Position numbers and translations under genes: made by a program. From contig CAVPQU010000007.1 in assembly GCA_963707665.1 (NCBI GenBank), forward strand, positions 138,593-202,592: a DNA stretch of 64,000 nt, given 5' to 3'. The notes below the pieces were generated by a model, which had not been told where the DNA came from, did no database searches, and saw only the letters and a list, made by a program, of their open reading frames with translations. This document shows, one piece after another, positions 1 to 11,236 of the stretch (the stretch's first letter is position 1; the number at the start of each line of letters is the position of its first letter). The DNA is from DATJCV01 sp963707665. Its GTDB lineage: Bacteria > Pseudomonadota > Gammaproteobacteria > Burkholderiales > Burkholderiaceae_D.

Positions 1-44
1 ATACGCCGTGCGCGTGGATAGCCGTGTGGAGAATCGCCTGTCAC
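1..44 (-). CDS. rnpA: Ribonuclease P protein component, N-terminal fragment
   Basis: The minus strand 23 bases downstream of rpmH opens with a GTG codon at 44 and reads VTGDSPHGYPRARR before leaving the window. The PRARR segment resembles the start of beta-proteobacterial RnpA, the protein subunit that helps RNase P mature tRNA 5' ends. Only 14 residues are visible, so the call rests mainly on the conserved rpmH-rnpA order next to dnaA. The GTG start is inferred because no ATG gives a longer in-frame product. Confidence 0.55.
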   Translation of the reverse strand, partial: MTGDSPHGYPRARR

Positions 45-66
45 GCCAACATCAGGTCGCTCTGCC

Positions 67-201
67 TCAGACAGCGAGACGCTTGCGGCCTTTGGCGCGG
101 CGGGCGTTGAGGACGGCGCGGCCGCCAGGCGTGGCCATGCGGGCACGGAAGCCGTGGGTACGTTTGCGCCGTACAACGGAAGGCTGGTAGGTACGTTTCA
201 T
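67..201 (-). CDS. rpmH: 50S ribosomal protein L34
   Basis: This 44-residue reading frame starts MKRTYQPSVVRRKRTHGF and ends KRLAV, the full and usual length for bacterial L34. The protein is very basic and binds 23S rRNA in the large ribosomal subunit. It begins at the ATG at 201 and stops at 67-69. It is transcribed away from dnaA and is followed by rnpA, the classic bacterial origin arrangement. Its identity is essentially certain from the sequence. Confidence 0.97.
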   Translation of the reverse strand: MKRTYQPSVVRRKRTHGFRARMATPGGRAVLNARRAKGRKRLAV

Positions 202-550
202 TAAGGATCTCGCTAATTTGCAGAAGTAAATTGGAGCAGCACACGCATCGCCAAGTACCTGTTCACAGGGTCCGGGGCGTCGCTGCCGACACGGCCCGTA
301 TCACGCGAAATACGGGCGGAACAGACGGTGAACCCTGAATTAGACAGCATTTTCCGCTTGTTTGTCAATCACTTGGCGCATCGGGCGTGGTGTTGGCAGA
401 GTGTTGGCGCATTGGAAATAAGCAGCGTGCCTGTGGATAACTTGGGCTTGGAAGGGTAAAATAGATGAGATGTGTGGCACGCTCGCGGGCGGCAAAGATG
501 GCCCGCAGCTGGTTCGAATCACCCCTCACATCCTTTCATTACGGCACTTC
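202..550. other. Intergenic origin region between rpmH and dnaA
   Basis: This 349-base stretch between the divergent rpmH and dnaA genes has no credible reading frame. It holds one perfect DnaA box (432-440) and must carry the divergent promoters of rpmH-rnpA and dnaA. Together with a second box after dnaA, it marks the likely chromosomal origin. No dense cluster of DnaA boxes or clear AT-rich unwinding element is visible, so the exact oriC boundaries remain open. Confidence 0.6.
432..440 (-). promoter_or_regulatory. DnaA box upstream of dnaA
   Basis: TGTGGATAA on the plus strand is the reverse complement of the consensus DnaA box TTATCCACA with no mismatch. It lies about 110 bases before the dnaA start, where it could serve initiation and DnaA autoregulation. 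Confidence 0.8.
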
Positions 551-1933
551 ATGGATAATTTCTGGCAAACCTGTTCTGCTCAATTGGAACAGGAGTTGAC
601 CCCCCAACAATTCAGCGCCTGGATCAAGCCGCTTGCGCCGCTCGATTACGAGGACGGCAAGTTGCGGATTGCCGCGCCGAACCGTTTCAAGCTGGATTGG
701 GTTAAGACCCAATTCGCCAGCCGCATCAGCGCGCTTGCCGCCCAGTACTGGGACGCGCCGATTGAAGTGCAGTTCGTACTGGACCCGAAGCTGGGCGCAA
801 GAAGGGCGGCGCCGGCGGCCAGCAATGGCCATACTGGTCACGGCTCTGCCGCCGCTGCGCCACATCCTGTCCAAGCCCCGCATGCGCCGATCGAGGTCGC
901 GCCGCGGCATGAGCAGACCCGCATCAACGGTGCGCTGACTTTCGATAGTTTCGTGACCGGCAAGGCCAATCAACTGGCGCGCGCGGCGGCGATCCAGGTG
1001 GCGAACAACCCCGGCGTCTCCTACAACCCTTTGTTCCTGTATGGCGGCGTCGGCCTCGGCAAGACACACCTGATCCACGCCATCGGCAACCAGGTGCTGG
1101 TTGAGAATCCGTCTGCCAAAATTCGCTACATCCACGCAGAACAGTACGTGCGCGACGTAGTGACCGCTTACCAGCGCAAGGGATTCGATGACTTCAAGCG
1201 CTATTACCATTCGCTTGATTTATTGCTGATCGATGATATCCAGTTTTTCGGCGGCAAGAGCCGGACTCAGGAAGAATTTTTTTACGCATTCGAGGCGCTG
1301 ATTGCGGCCAAGAAACAGATCATCATCACCAGCGATACCTATCCGAAGGAAATTACCGGGATGGATGATCGCCTGATTTCGCGTTTCGATTCCGGCCTGA
1401 CGGTGGCGATCGAGCCGCCCGAACTGGAAATGCGCGTCGCGATCCTGTTGAAAAAAGCCATTCAGGAAGGGATTACGCTGCCCGACGACGTCGCGTTTTT
1501 CGTCGCCAAGCACTTGCGCTCCAACGTGCGCGAACTGGAAGGAGCGCTGCGCAAGATCCTGGCGTATTCGCGTTTTCACGGCAAGGACATCACGATCGAT
1601 GTGGTCAAGGATGCATTGAAAGACTTGCTGTCGGTGCAGAACCGGCAAATTTCGGTAGAAAACATCCAGAAGACAGTCGCCGATTTTTTCAATATCAAGG
1701 TGGCTGACATGTATTCGAAAAAGCGGCCGGCAAATATTGCACGGCCGCGCCAGATCGCGATGTACCTGGCAAAGGAATTGACGCAGAAGAGCTTGCCGGA
1801 AATCGGCGACCTGTTTGGTGGGCGCGACCATACGACGGTCTTGCACGCAGTGCGCAAGATTACCGCGGACCGCGCCAAGAGCCCCGAATGCAACCATGAG
1901 CTGCATGTGCTGGAACAAACCCTGAAAGGTTGA
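551..1933 (+). CDS. dnaA: Chromosomal replication initiator protein DnaA
   Basis: DnaA binds DnaA boxes at the origin, melts the DNA with ATP and loads the helicase. The 460-residue protein starts MDNFWQTCSAQLEQEL at 551. An upstream in-frame ATG at 470 would add 27 residues unlike the family. Domain I is followed by a short variable linker, then the AAA+ domain with the Walker A motif GGVGLGKTH (about residues 165-173) and Walker B LLLIDDIQFF. The C-terminal DNA-binding domain carries GGRDHTTVLHA, the DnaA signature. DnaA boxes lie on both sides of the gene, consistent with autoregulation. No frame break was found. Confidence 0.98.
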   Translation: MDNFWQTCSAQLEQELTPQQFSAWIKPLAPLDYEDGKLRIAAPNRFKLDWVKTQFASRISALAAQYWDAPIEVQFVLDPKLGARRAAPAASNGHTGHGSAAAAPHPVQAPHAPIEVAPRHEQTRINGALTFDSFVTGKANQLARAAAIQVANNPGVSYNPLFLYGGVGLGKTHLIHAIGNQVLVENPSAKIRYIHAEQYVRDVVTAYQRKGFDDFKRYYHSLDLLLIDDIQFFGGKSRTQEEFFYAFEALIAAKKQIIITSDTYPKEITGMDDRLISRFDSGLTVAIEPPELEMRVAILLKKAIQEGITLPDDVAFFVAKHLRSNVRELEGALRKILAYSRFHGKDITIDVVKDALKDLLSVQNRQISVENIQKTVADFFNIKVADMYSKKRPANIARPRQIAMYLAKELTQKSLPEIGDLFGGRDHTTVLHAVRKITADRAKSPECNHELHVLEQTLKG

Positions 1934-1951
1934 TGCTGCTGCCTGCCAGCC

Positions 1952-1960
1952 TGTGGATAA
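1952..1960 (-). promoter_or_regulatory. DnaA box between dnaA and dnaN
   Basis: A second perfect TGTGGATAA (reverse of TTATCCACA) lies 18 bases after the dnaA stop, inside the 145-base dnaA-dnaN gap. The site could be part of the origin or of dnaN control. Its flanks (CC before and CTGG after) partly resemble those of the first box. Confidence 0.75.
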
Positions 1961-2078
1961 CTGGTGTGGCGCGATAGGGCAGAACTGCTAGAGGTGAATG
2001 ACGGGGTTTGTACAATAGCGGTTTTCCGCAATACTTTTGGGCGACACTAGAGCCAATCATCACTACGAGGATATGACT

Positions 2079-3185
2079 ATGCAATTGGTTAAAACCCACC
2101 GGGACACCCTGCTGCGGCCGCTGCAAATCGTGAGCGGTATTGTCGAGCGTCGGCATACGCTGCCGATTCTGGCCAATATCCTCATTCGCAAGGAAGGCGA
2201 AAGCGTGTCGTTCCTGGCGACCGATATCGAAGTGCAGATCACGACCCATGCCGAGGTCGGCAGCGGTGGCGAAGTGGCTGCGACTACGGTTGCTGCCCGC
2301 AAATTGCTGGATATCCTGCGCGCGCTGCCGGATACCAGCGATGTCTCGCTGTCTTTGGTCAACAAGCGGATGACGGTGCAATCCGGCAAATCGCGTTTTT
2401 CCTTGCAGACGCTGGCGGCCGAGGAGTTCCCGACCGTGGCACTGGCCGAGCATTTCAATGCCAAGGTCGTGCTGCCGCAAAAAACCCTGAAGCATTTGTT
2501 CAACATGGTGCATTTCGCCATGGCGCAGCAGGATATTCGCTATTACCTGAATGGCCTGCTATTGGTGGTGGACGGCAAGAACGTGATCGCGGTGGCCACC
2601 GATGGTCACCGGCTGGCCTTCTGCCAAGTCGCCACCGAGCAGGAGTTTGCGCGTCAGGAAGTCATCATCCCGCGCAAGACCATTCTCGAACTGCAGCGCC
2701 TGCTGGAAGAAAATGATGATCCGGTCGAACTGGAAATCGCCAACAACCAGGTCAAGCTGGCTTTTGCCGATATCGAACTGGTGTCGAAGTTGGTAGAAGG
2801 CAAGTTCCCCGATTACACGCGAGTAGTGCCCAAGGGCTACAAGAACAATTTCACGATCGGGCGCGAGTCCTTGCTGCGCTCGCTGCAGCGCGCTGCCATC
2901 ATGACTTCCGACAAGTTCAAGGGCGTGCGCTGCATCGTCGCGCCGGGCAGCATGAAAATCAGTTCGACCAATGCCGACCAGGAAGAAGCGGTCGAGGAAA
3001 TCGAGATCGACTACGGCGGCGACGAAGTCGATATCGGCTTCAACGTCACCTACCTGCTTGATGTCTTGAACAACCTGAAAGGCGACAGCGTCAACATCGC
3101 GCTGGGTGACGCCAATTCATCGGCGCTGATCACCGTGCCGGACAATGCCGATTTCAAATACGTCGTGATGCCAATGCGTATTTGA
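2079..3185 (+). CDS. dnaN: DNA polymerase III sliding clamp, beta subunit
   Basis: The beta clamp is a homodimeric ring that tethers DNA polymerase III to its template. The 368-residue product (E. coli: 366) starts MQLVKTHRDTLLRPLQIV. The ATG at 2079 is preferred over the in-frame ATG at 2073 because ACGAGG (2065-2070) is correctly spaced only from 2079. The three-fold clamp domain layout fits the length, and the C-terminus YVVMPMRI is the conserved clamp end. It follows dnaA directly and is followed by a strong terminator, so gyrB is probably transcribed separately. Confidence 0.98.
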   Translation: MQLVKTHRDTLLRPLQIVSGIVERRHTLPILANILIRKEGESVSFLATDIEVQITTHAEVGSGGEVAATTVAARKLLDILRALPDTSDVSLSLVNKRMTVQSGKSRFSLQTLAAEEFPTVALAEHFNAKVVLPQKTLKHLFNMVHFAMAQQDIRYYLNGLLLVVDGKNVIAVATDGHRLAFCQVATEQEFARQEVIIPRKTILELQRLLEENDDPVELEIANNQVKLAFADIELVSKLVEGKFPDYTRVVPKGYKNNFTIGRESLLRSLQRAAIMTSDKFKGVRCIVAPGSMKISSTNADQEEAVEEIEIDYGGDEVDIGFNVTYLLDVLNNLKGDSVNIALGDANSSALITVPDNADFKYVVMPMRI

Positions 3186-3208
3186 ACCATCGCCGAAAAA
3201 CGCTTCCG

Positions 3209-3230
3209 AAAGGGGCTGTACAGCCCCTTT
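3209..3230 (+). terminator. Rho-independent terminator after dnaN
   Basis: AAAGGGGCTGTACAGCCCCTTT is a perfect inverted repeat 24 bases after the dnaN stop, ending in a short T run. It can act in either direction, but only dnaN lies upstream of it. Confidence 0.85.
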
Positions 3231-3300
3231 GTCGCGCTTATGTTGGACCACGCGCCAACCCGCTTGTGTAGTTTTAGTTATCGTTTTCAGAAAGTAGCCC

Positions 3301-5801
<2,501 letters not shown>

Positions 5802-5928
5802 GTAGCTTGTGTAGCGGGAACCATAACCTGAGATTTTGGGAAGCATCCATTGAGACATTTATCGGCGGATGTGCCTCGATAGCTCAGATTGATGGCGTCT
5901 AGTCAAACGCCACTCCGTAAAAAATGAC

Positions 5929-5959
5929 GGCCGCCTCATTGAGGTGGCCGTTGTTATTT
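5929..5959 (+). terminator. Terminator downstream of gyrB
   Basis: GGCCGCCTC-ATT-GAGGTGGCC forms a nine-pair stem with one mismatch (5929-5949), followed by the T-rich GTTGTTATTT. It lies between gyrB and the IS30 element. Confidence 0.75.
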
Positions 5960-6009
5960 CAAAGCGTGAGCGATATCTTAGCTGATGTTGGAGAATGACC
6001 GCTTCCGGT

Positions 6010-7238
6010 TGCGGATTCAACCGGTGGATGCAATAGTTTGCTGGAACCGTTCGGCGGGCGTTTCGTAGTTCAGTGTCTTTCTTGGACGCTCGTTCAATCG
6101 CCTGGCCACAGCGTTGAGTTTGGCCTGCGAATACACGGACAGGTCGGTGCCTTTAGGGAAGTACTGTCTTAACAGCCCGTTCGTGTTTTCATTTGATCCG
6201 CGCTGCCATGGATGCTGGGGATCGCAGAAGTAGACCTGTATGTCGGTAGCCACGGTAAAGCGTTTGTGTGCGGCCATCTCTGTTCCCCGATCCCATGTCA
6301 GCGACTTGTAGAGCTCCTGCGGCAGTTTCTGGCGTGTTTGATGAGTGCATTGGCGACCGTCTCGCTATCCTTGCTGGCTATCTTGACCAGCATAACGTAA
6401 CGCGTCTGGCGTTCGACGAGCGTCGCAATCTGGCTGCTGCCGCTACCGCACAGCAGATCACCTTCCCAGTGGCCCGGTACTGCACGATCTTCAACGCTCG
6501 CAGGGCGTTCGCTGATCGATACGGTGTCCCGTATCCTGCCATGATCGTCGGTCTTCTGCGTGTGATGGCGGGAACGACGCATGGCTCGGGTACGCCGCAG
6601 GTGCTCCAGCAACTCCTTCTTCAGGGCACCACGGGCCTGTATGAAGAGACTGCGATAGATGGTCTCGTGAGACACGTGGTAGTCCTCGTCGTCTGGATAC
6701 GCCCGCCTGAGCCATCCGGCAATCTGCTGCGGTGACCACTGCAACTGGAGCTTGCCGGCGACGATGTGCGCCAGCTTCCGGTGCCGAACCAGTTTACAGA
6801 CTTTGGGGCGCTGCGCGCGATCCCATGCGAGCTTCATCGGCGTGGCTTGCCCGATAGCCGTCCGGTCCGCTGTTACGTTTGATCTCCCGACAGATGGTGG
6901 AAGGCGCTCGCGAAAGTCGCCTCGCAATCGACTGGATCGAATCATCAGCCACGAGCCCTCGCGATATCTCTTCGCGCTCCTCCAGCGTCAACGCCAATCT
7001 CGATCGGTGCCTTTGTGGTGGCTGGATACCGCCTGTTTCAGCCAGAATCCCTTGAACTGACGAGTGGTTCCGATCAAAAAGCTGGGCAATCTTCTGCAGC
7101 GATTCGCCCTTGCGCCAACGCTCCCACATCAGCGCCTTCTGCGTCTCGCTGTAATAAATCCGGCGTCGCTGTTTCATTTGCAACACTCCCGCTGCTTACG
7201 CAGTCTTCAGTGTGTTGCATCCACCGGTTGAATCCGCA
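6010..7238 (-). mobile_element. IS30-family insertion sequence
   Basis: The element is bounded by a perfect 24-bp inverted repeat: TGCGGATTCAACCGG and onward at 6010-6033, and its reverse complement at 7215-7238. Its total length of about 1,229 bp and single minus-strand transposase are typical of IS30. No convincing target duplication was seen at the immediate flanks. The element sits between gyrB and a BCCT transporter whose far side carries a decayed copy of the same terminal repeat. Confidence 0.9.
6017..7177 (-). CDS. IS30-family transposase, two apparent frameshifts
   Basis: DDE-type transposase of the IS30 family, starting MKQRRRIYYSETQKALMW at an ATG (7177) with GGGAG eight bases upstream. 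An N-terminal helix-turn-helix (SIQSIARRLSRAPSTICREI) precedes the catalytic core. The first Asp is in GHWEGDLL, the second in TWDRGTEM and the Glu in NENTNGLLRQYFPKG. Two single-base changes break the frame: an extra C near 6835 (GAAGCTCGC) and a missing A in the AAAA run near 6318. Corrected, the protein is about 386 residues with all catalytic residues present. Since similar breaks hit essential genes here, it may be functional. Confidence 0.88.
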
Positions 7239-7461
7239 GTCCATTACTTGCCATCTACGCATCTAGGCAATTTATTACTCGTCTATCAATTTTGTCCTGC
7301 GACACGGACGACTGTTCGAGCCAATTTTAGTGCTCGGACGTGCCATGAAACCCAAGGCAATTCATACGACAGGGCGCCATGTTAAATTGGTACTTTGTGA
7401 CTTATAACAAGGTAGACCCGCCCTGTTCGGCCTGAGAGGCAATTCCACCGGGAGTACACCT

Positions 7462-9060
7462 ATGGTTTTCCGTATCTCACTGTTCCTGGTCATCGCGCTG
7501 GCGGCGCTTGCGGGGTTGGCGCCGAAACCGTTCGAGGCGGTGAGCGATGCGGCGCTGGCGGCGGTAATCCAGCATGCCGGCTGGCTGTACCTGCTGATCG
7601 TGTTCCTCACCCTGGTGTTCCTCGCCTACCTCGCCTTCGGCCCCACTGCGCGGCTGCGGATCGGCGGGCGCGACGCCGAACCCGAGTTCTCGAACTCCGC
7701 CTGGCTTTCGATGCTGTTCGCCGCCGGCATGGGCATCGGCCTGGTGTTCTGGGGCGCGGCCGAGCCGATCTCGCACGTGGTCACTCCGCCGGAGGGACTG
7801 TCGCCGAAGACGCCGCTGGCGGCGAGGGCGGCGATGCGCTACACCTTCTTCCACTGGGGCCTGCACCCGTGGGCGATCTACGCGCTGATGGGGCTGGCCA
7901 TCGCCTGGTTCCAGTACAACCGCAACGGGCGCGGTCTGATCAGCGACCTGCTGCAGCCGCTGATCGGCGATCGCCACCTCGGCTGGATCGGCAAGCTGGT
8001 CAATATCGTCGCCGTGGTGGCCACGGCGATCGGCGTGGCTACCACGCTAGGCTTCGGCACCATGCAGATCAGCGCCGGCATGACTCGTGTGTTCGGCCTG
8101 CCCGGCGGCCTGGGCATGCAACTGGTGGTGATCGTGATTTGCTTCATGCTGTACATGGCCTCGAGCGCCAGTGGGGTTGATCGCGGCATCAAGTGGCTGT
8201 CGAGCATCAATCTCGCCCTGGCCGGGGTACTGCTGCTGGCGGTGGCACTGCTCGGGCCGACCAGCTTCATCTTCGATACCTTCACCACCTCGCTGGGCAG
8301 CTACCTCGACCACCTGGTGGAGATGAGCCTGCGCATGTCGCCGTTCTCCGCGAGCACCTGGGTGGCCGACTGGACGATCTTCTACTGGGCGTGGTGGATC
8401 TCCTGGTCGCCGTTCGTGGGCGCGTTCATCGCACGGGTGTCGTACGGGCGCACCGTGCGTGAGTTCGTGCTCGGCGTGGTTGTAGTACCCAGCCTGCTCG
8501 GCTTCGTGTGGTTTGCCACCTTCGGCGGTACCGCGCTGTGGGAGCAGATTTTTGGCGGCGTCGACATGGCCGGCGCGCTCGCAGCCGGCCACGAGACGGT
8601 CCTGTTCCGCATGTACGACGCCCTGCCGCTGTCCGCGCTGCTGTCGGGCCTGACCATCCTGCTGCTGGTGATCTTCTTCGTGACCTCGGCCGATTCCGCG
8701 GTGCTGGTGCTGGGCTCGATGTCGAGCGAGTCCGCCGGTGACCCGCCGCTGGCGCGCAAGTTCGCCTGGGGCATCGCCATCGCGCTGATCGCCGTGGCGA
8801 TGCTGATGGCTGGCGGCCTGCACGCGCTGCAGACACTGATCACCGTGGCCGCACTGCCGTTTGCGCTGCTGATGGTTGCGGTGATGGTCGGGCTTTACCG
8901 CGTGCTGAGCCTGGAAGCGCTGCGCGAGAAGGCCGCGGAACGGCGCGCCCGCCGCGCGATTGAAGACTGGATCGCAGGTGAGCAGGAACAGCAGGCGCGC
9001 GAACAGCCCGCGGGCGACACGGCTGACGGCGGCCCCGGGGCCGCCGACCCGCAGCGCTGA
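7462..9060 (+). CDS. BCCT-family betaine/choline/carnitine transporter
   Basis: A 532-residue, roughly 12-helix inner-membrane symporter of the betaine-choline-carnitine family, which imports osmoprotective quaternary ammonium compounds with Na+ or H+. Family motifs are clear: AGMGIGLVFWGAAEP in the glycine-rich unwound helix and WTIFYWAWWISWSPFVG with the substrate-cage tryptophans. The short C-terminal tail lacks the long BetT-type extension. GGGAG (7450-7454) precedes the ATG. The gene is unbroken and strikingly GC-rich compared with its flanks. It lies alone between an IS30 copy and a decayed IS30-like end, suggesting acquisition by transposition. Substrate cannot be told from sequence alone. 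Confidence 0.9.
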   Translation: MVFRISLFLVIALAALAGLAPKPFEAVSDAALAAVIQHAGWLYLLIVFLTLVFLAYLAFGPTARLRIGGRDAEPEFSNSAWLSMLFAAGMGIGLVFWGAAEPISHVVTPPEGLSPKTPLAARAAMRYTFFHWGLHPWAIYALMGLAIAWFQYNRNGRGLISDLLQPLIGDRHLGWIGKLVNIVAVVATAIGVATTLGFGTMQISAGMTRVFGLPGGLGMQLVVIVICFMLYMASSASGVDRGIKWLSSINLALAGVLLLAVALLGPTSFIFDTFTTSLGSYLDHLVEMSLRMSPFSASTWVADWTIFYWAWWISWSPFVGAFIARVSYGRTVREFVLGVVVVPSLLGFVWFATFGGTALWEQIFGGVDMAGALAAGHETVLFRMYDALPLSALLSGLTILLLVIFFVTSADSAVLVLGSMSSESAGDPPLARKFAWGIAIALIAVAMLMAGGLHALQTLITVAALPFALLMVAVMVGLYRVLSLEALREKAAERRARRAIEDWIAGEQEQQAREQPAGDTADGGPGAADPQR

Positions 9061-10144
9061 GCCGCCGCCTCAGGCCGACGTTCGGGGGAGCCGGCGTCGC
9101 GGTCGAGTCGTTGCACTTAGAATGCGAATCCGAGAGGCCTAACCCTTCCATCAGTAGGACTCGCCCCGACAAGCCGGGCCGCGGATTTTGGGCCAAGTTG
9201 AGCTCTTGTGCCGACACACATTGACCACTTTAAATCCCGGCGCACGTTCTGGCCGACGGCTCTCGGTTGTGGATTCGACCGATGTACGCAACAATTTGGC
9301 TAATGCGTTGAGCGCTGCTGCAAACCTCCGTTTCAGCACTCAGTCTCCGCACACCGGATCGGAATAAAAAATCATCCCGGCTTGATACCTTTGCGATGCG
9401 CTTTTGGTTTCAACTGCGCGACATCGGCTGGACGATGGCTAAAACTACTGCTGCCTTTGAAAGGGGCTTTGCCAGCTAATTTTTTTCAGTCACCCCCCTG
9501 GCGCCACCTCCGTCAGCCACGGGTCAATCGCAGAACGCTACCGACGCCGATAACCAGATCTTCGCTCAAAATACGGTACCGGTATTGACTGCCCATTTGA
9601 ACCAAGCGCAACAAAGCCGGCAACAGCTAAGCAGCACCACGTCAGCTCAGTGACCTAAGGAATGTTGCTGGGCCAGGAGCTTGCATCGAGCCTTCCCGGC
9701 TCAGGCTTAATTAATAATCCCGGAAAGTGTTAGTAAATTAGAGTAAATTTTTTAAATCTAGACGAATTTTCACTTCTATATATAAATTGTTTAGCGTCAT
9801 AGATTAACTGGTTTTTCGTTTCAAATAAATGAGATTGGCTATATTAATAGGGAAAAATTTCGTGAAATTTGGCTCAGTTAGAAACTCGAATAAGAAGATT
9901 TTTAGGATAAAAATGATTGGCAATGTGCAATAAATATAAGAGTTTAATTTTCCAATAGATTGAATAATTTTTTTATAGAAACAAAAGAAAATTATTGATG
10001 AGTAGAGTGAGGTAATGGCGCTACTAATAGGCAATGTTTCACTACGTAAGCGGCAGCGTAAAAATGTGCGCAGTGGTGGGATAAAAAACTCTTAATTCCA
10101 GTCGGATAGAGTTAATCCTGTTGATTCACTGGGCCTGACATTTC
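9061..10144. other. Gene-free interval with a decayed IS end and AT-rich DNA
   Basis: This 1.08-kb stretch between the BCCT gene and galT has no convincing gene. It contains a degenerate IS30-like terminus (9264-9300), about 400 bases without recognisable content (9300-9700), then a strongly AT-rich block from about 9700 to 10040. The only longer frame there (9804-10034, minus) is compositionally expected from AT-rich DNA and was not accepted. The interval probably holds the promoter of the gal cluster near its right end. Confidence 0.6.
9264..9300 (+). repeat. Degenerate IS30-like terminal repeat
   Basis: TGTGGATTCGACCGATG and the following bases (9268-9291) match the 24-bp IS30 terminal repeat at 6010-6033 at 19 of 24 positions, in the same orientation, and the CGGT just before it also matches. 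It looks like the left end of an older IS30-family copy whose body has decayed or been lost. Confidence 0.6.
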
Positions 10145-11236
10145 ATGCACAGCCTCGAACTCATGAAGCCCGATGGGCGGCACATGACACTATATAGCCG
10201 CGAACCGATCGCTCCTATTATGTCGGCGCCCAGTCCGTTTGCCGAGCCGCAGCGCGCCAATCCGTATCTTCGCTGGCATCCTTTGCGAGGAGAGTGGGTA
10301 ACCTATGCGGCATTTCGGCAAGACCGCACTTATCAGCCGCCGCCGCAGTACAACCCCTTGGCGGTTACCGTGGATCCAGCCGCGCCGACTGAGTTGCCAG
10401 CGGGCGATTATGAAGTGGCTGTGTTCGACAACCGGTTTCCCGCGCTATCGCTGGAGTCTTCCAACCCGCCGCAATTTTTTGTGCAAACGGCAGCCGCAAC
10501 AGGTCATTGCGAAGTGGTCGTTTTTACGCAAGATCCTGCTACCGCACTGGCGCATCTGAGCCTGGGCCGAATCGAGTTATTGCTGCAGGTATGGGCGGAT
10601 CGGACGAACCGTATGGTCCGCACCGGGCATATCCAATACGTAATGCCGTTTGAAAATCGTGGCGCTGAAGTGGGCGTTACGCTGCATCATCCGCACGGCC
10701 AAATCTATGGATATCCATTTGTGCCGCCGGTGCCGGCGCGCATGCTGGGGCAAGAAGGCCTTTTCTATGCGCAAAACGGCTACCCATTACTGGTCGATAT
10801 GGCGCGTGAAGAAGTGGCGGCCGCCAGCCGCATGCTGTATCAGGGCGAACACGCACTTGCCTTCGTGCCGGTATGCGCCCGCTATCCCTATGAGGTGTGG
10901 GTCATGCCGCGCGAGCAGGTAGAAAATTTTGCTGCCTTATCGGCTCTGCAGTGTCAGGATCTGGCCCGCGCGTTGAAGACAGTATTGCTCAAATACGAAG
11001 GGTTATGGCAGCGGCCATTTCCTTATCTGATGGTCTGGTATCAAGCGCCGGCGGATGGCCAGCCTCACCCGGAAACTCAACTGCACGCACAGTTTTACCC
11101 GCCGTACCGCACGCGTGATCGTCTTAAGTATTTGGCCGGCACCGAACTGGGTGCAGGCACCTTTGCGATGGATGCGTTGCCGGAACAAAAGGCGCTGGAG
11201 CTTCAGAATATCGATGTCGACCTGGAGACGGGATAA
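10145..11236 (+). CDS. galT: Galactose-1-phosphate uridylyltransferase
   Basis: GalT exchanges UMP between UDP-glucose and galactose-1-phosphate in the Leloir pathway. The 363-residue product has the expected length, and the active-site HxHGQ motif is intact as LHHPHGQIYGYPFVPP. The N-terminal region YLRWHPLRGEWVTYA and the later VWYQAPADGQPHPETQLH, with a conserved His pair, are also typical. The first in-frame ATG (10145) is used; an internal ATG at 10220 (MSAPSPFAEPQ) is a possible alternative nearer the usual N-terminus. The stop shares a base with the next start (TAATG), so galT is translationally coupled to the M24-like gene. It is the first gene of the cluster. Confidence 0.93.
   Translation: MHSLELMKPDGRHMTLYSREPIAPIMSAPSPFAEPQRANPYLRWHPLRGEWVTYAAFRQDRTYQPPPQYNPLAVTVDPAAPTELPAGDYEVAVFDNRFPALSLESSNPPQFFVQTAAATGHCEVVVFTQDPATALAHLSLGRIELLLQVWADRTNRMVRTGHIQYVMPFENRGAEVGVTLHHPHGQIYGYPFVPPVPARMLGQEGLFYAQNGYPLLVDMAREEVAAASRMLYQGEHALAFVPVCARYPYEVWVMPREQVENFAALSALQCQDLARALKTVLLKYEGLWQRPFPYLMVWYQAPADGQPHPETQLHAQFYPPYRTRDRLKYLAGTELGAGTFAMDALPEQKALELQNIDVDLETG

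Noticed and set aside
5870..5925. tRNA-like stretch containing GATAGCTCAG
   Set aside because: It resembles a tRNA D-arm, but no acceptor, anticodon or T-arm pairing could be built around it.
9804..10034. 76-codon frame in AT-rich DNA (minus)
   Set aside because: Rich in Ile, Phe, Lys and Asn as expected from base composition; no ribosome site or family resemblance.
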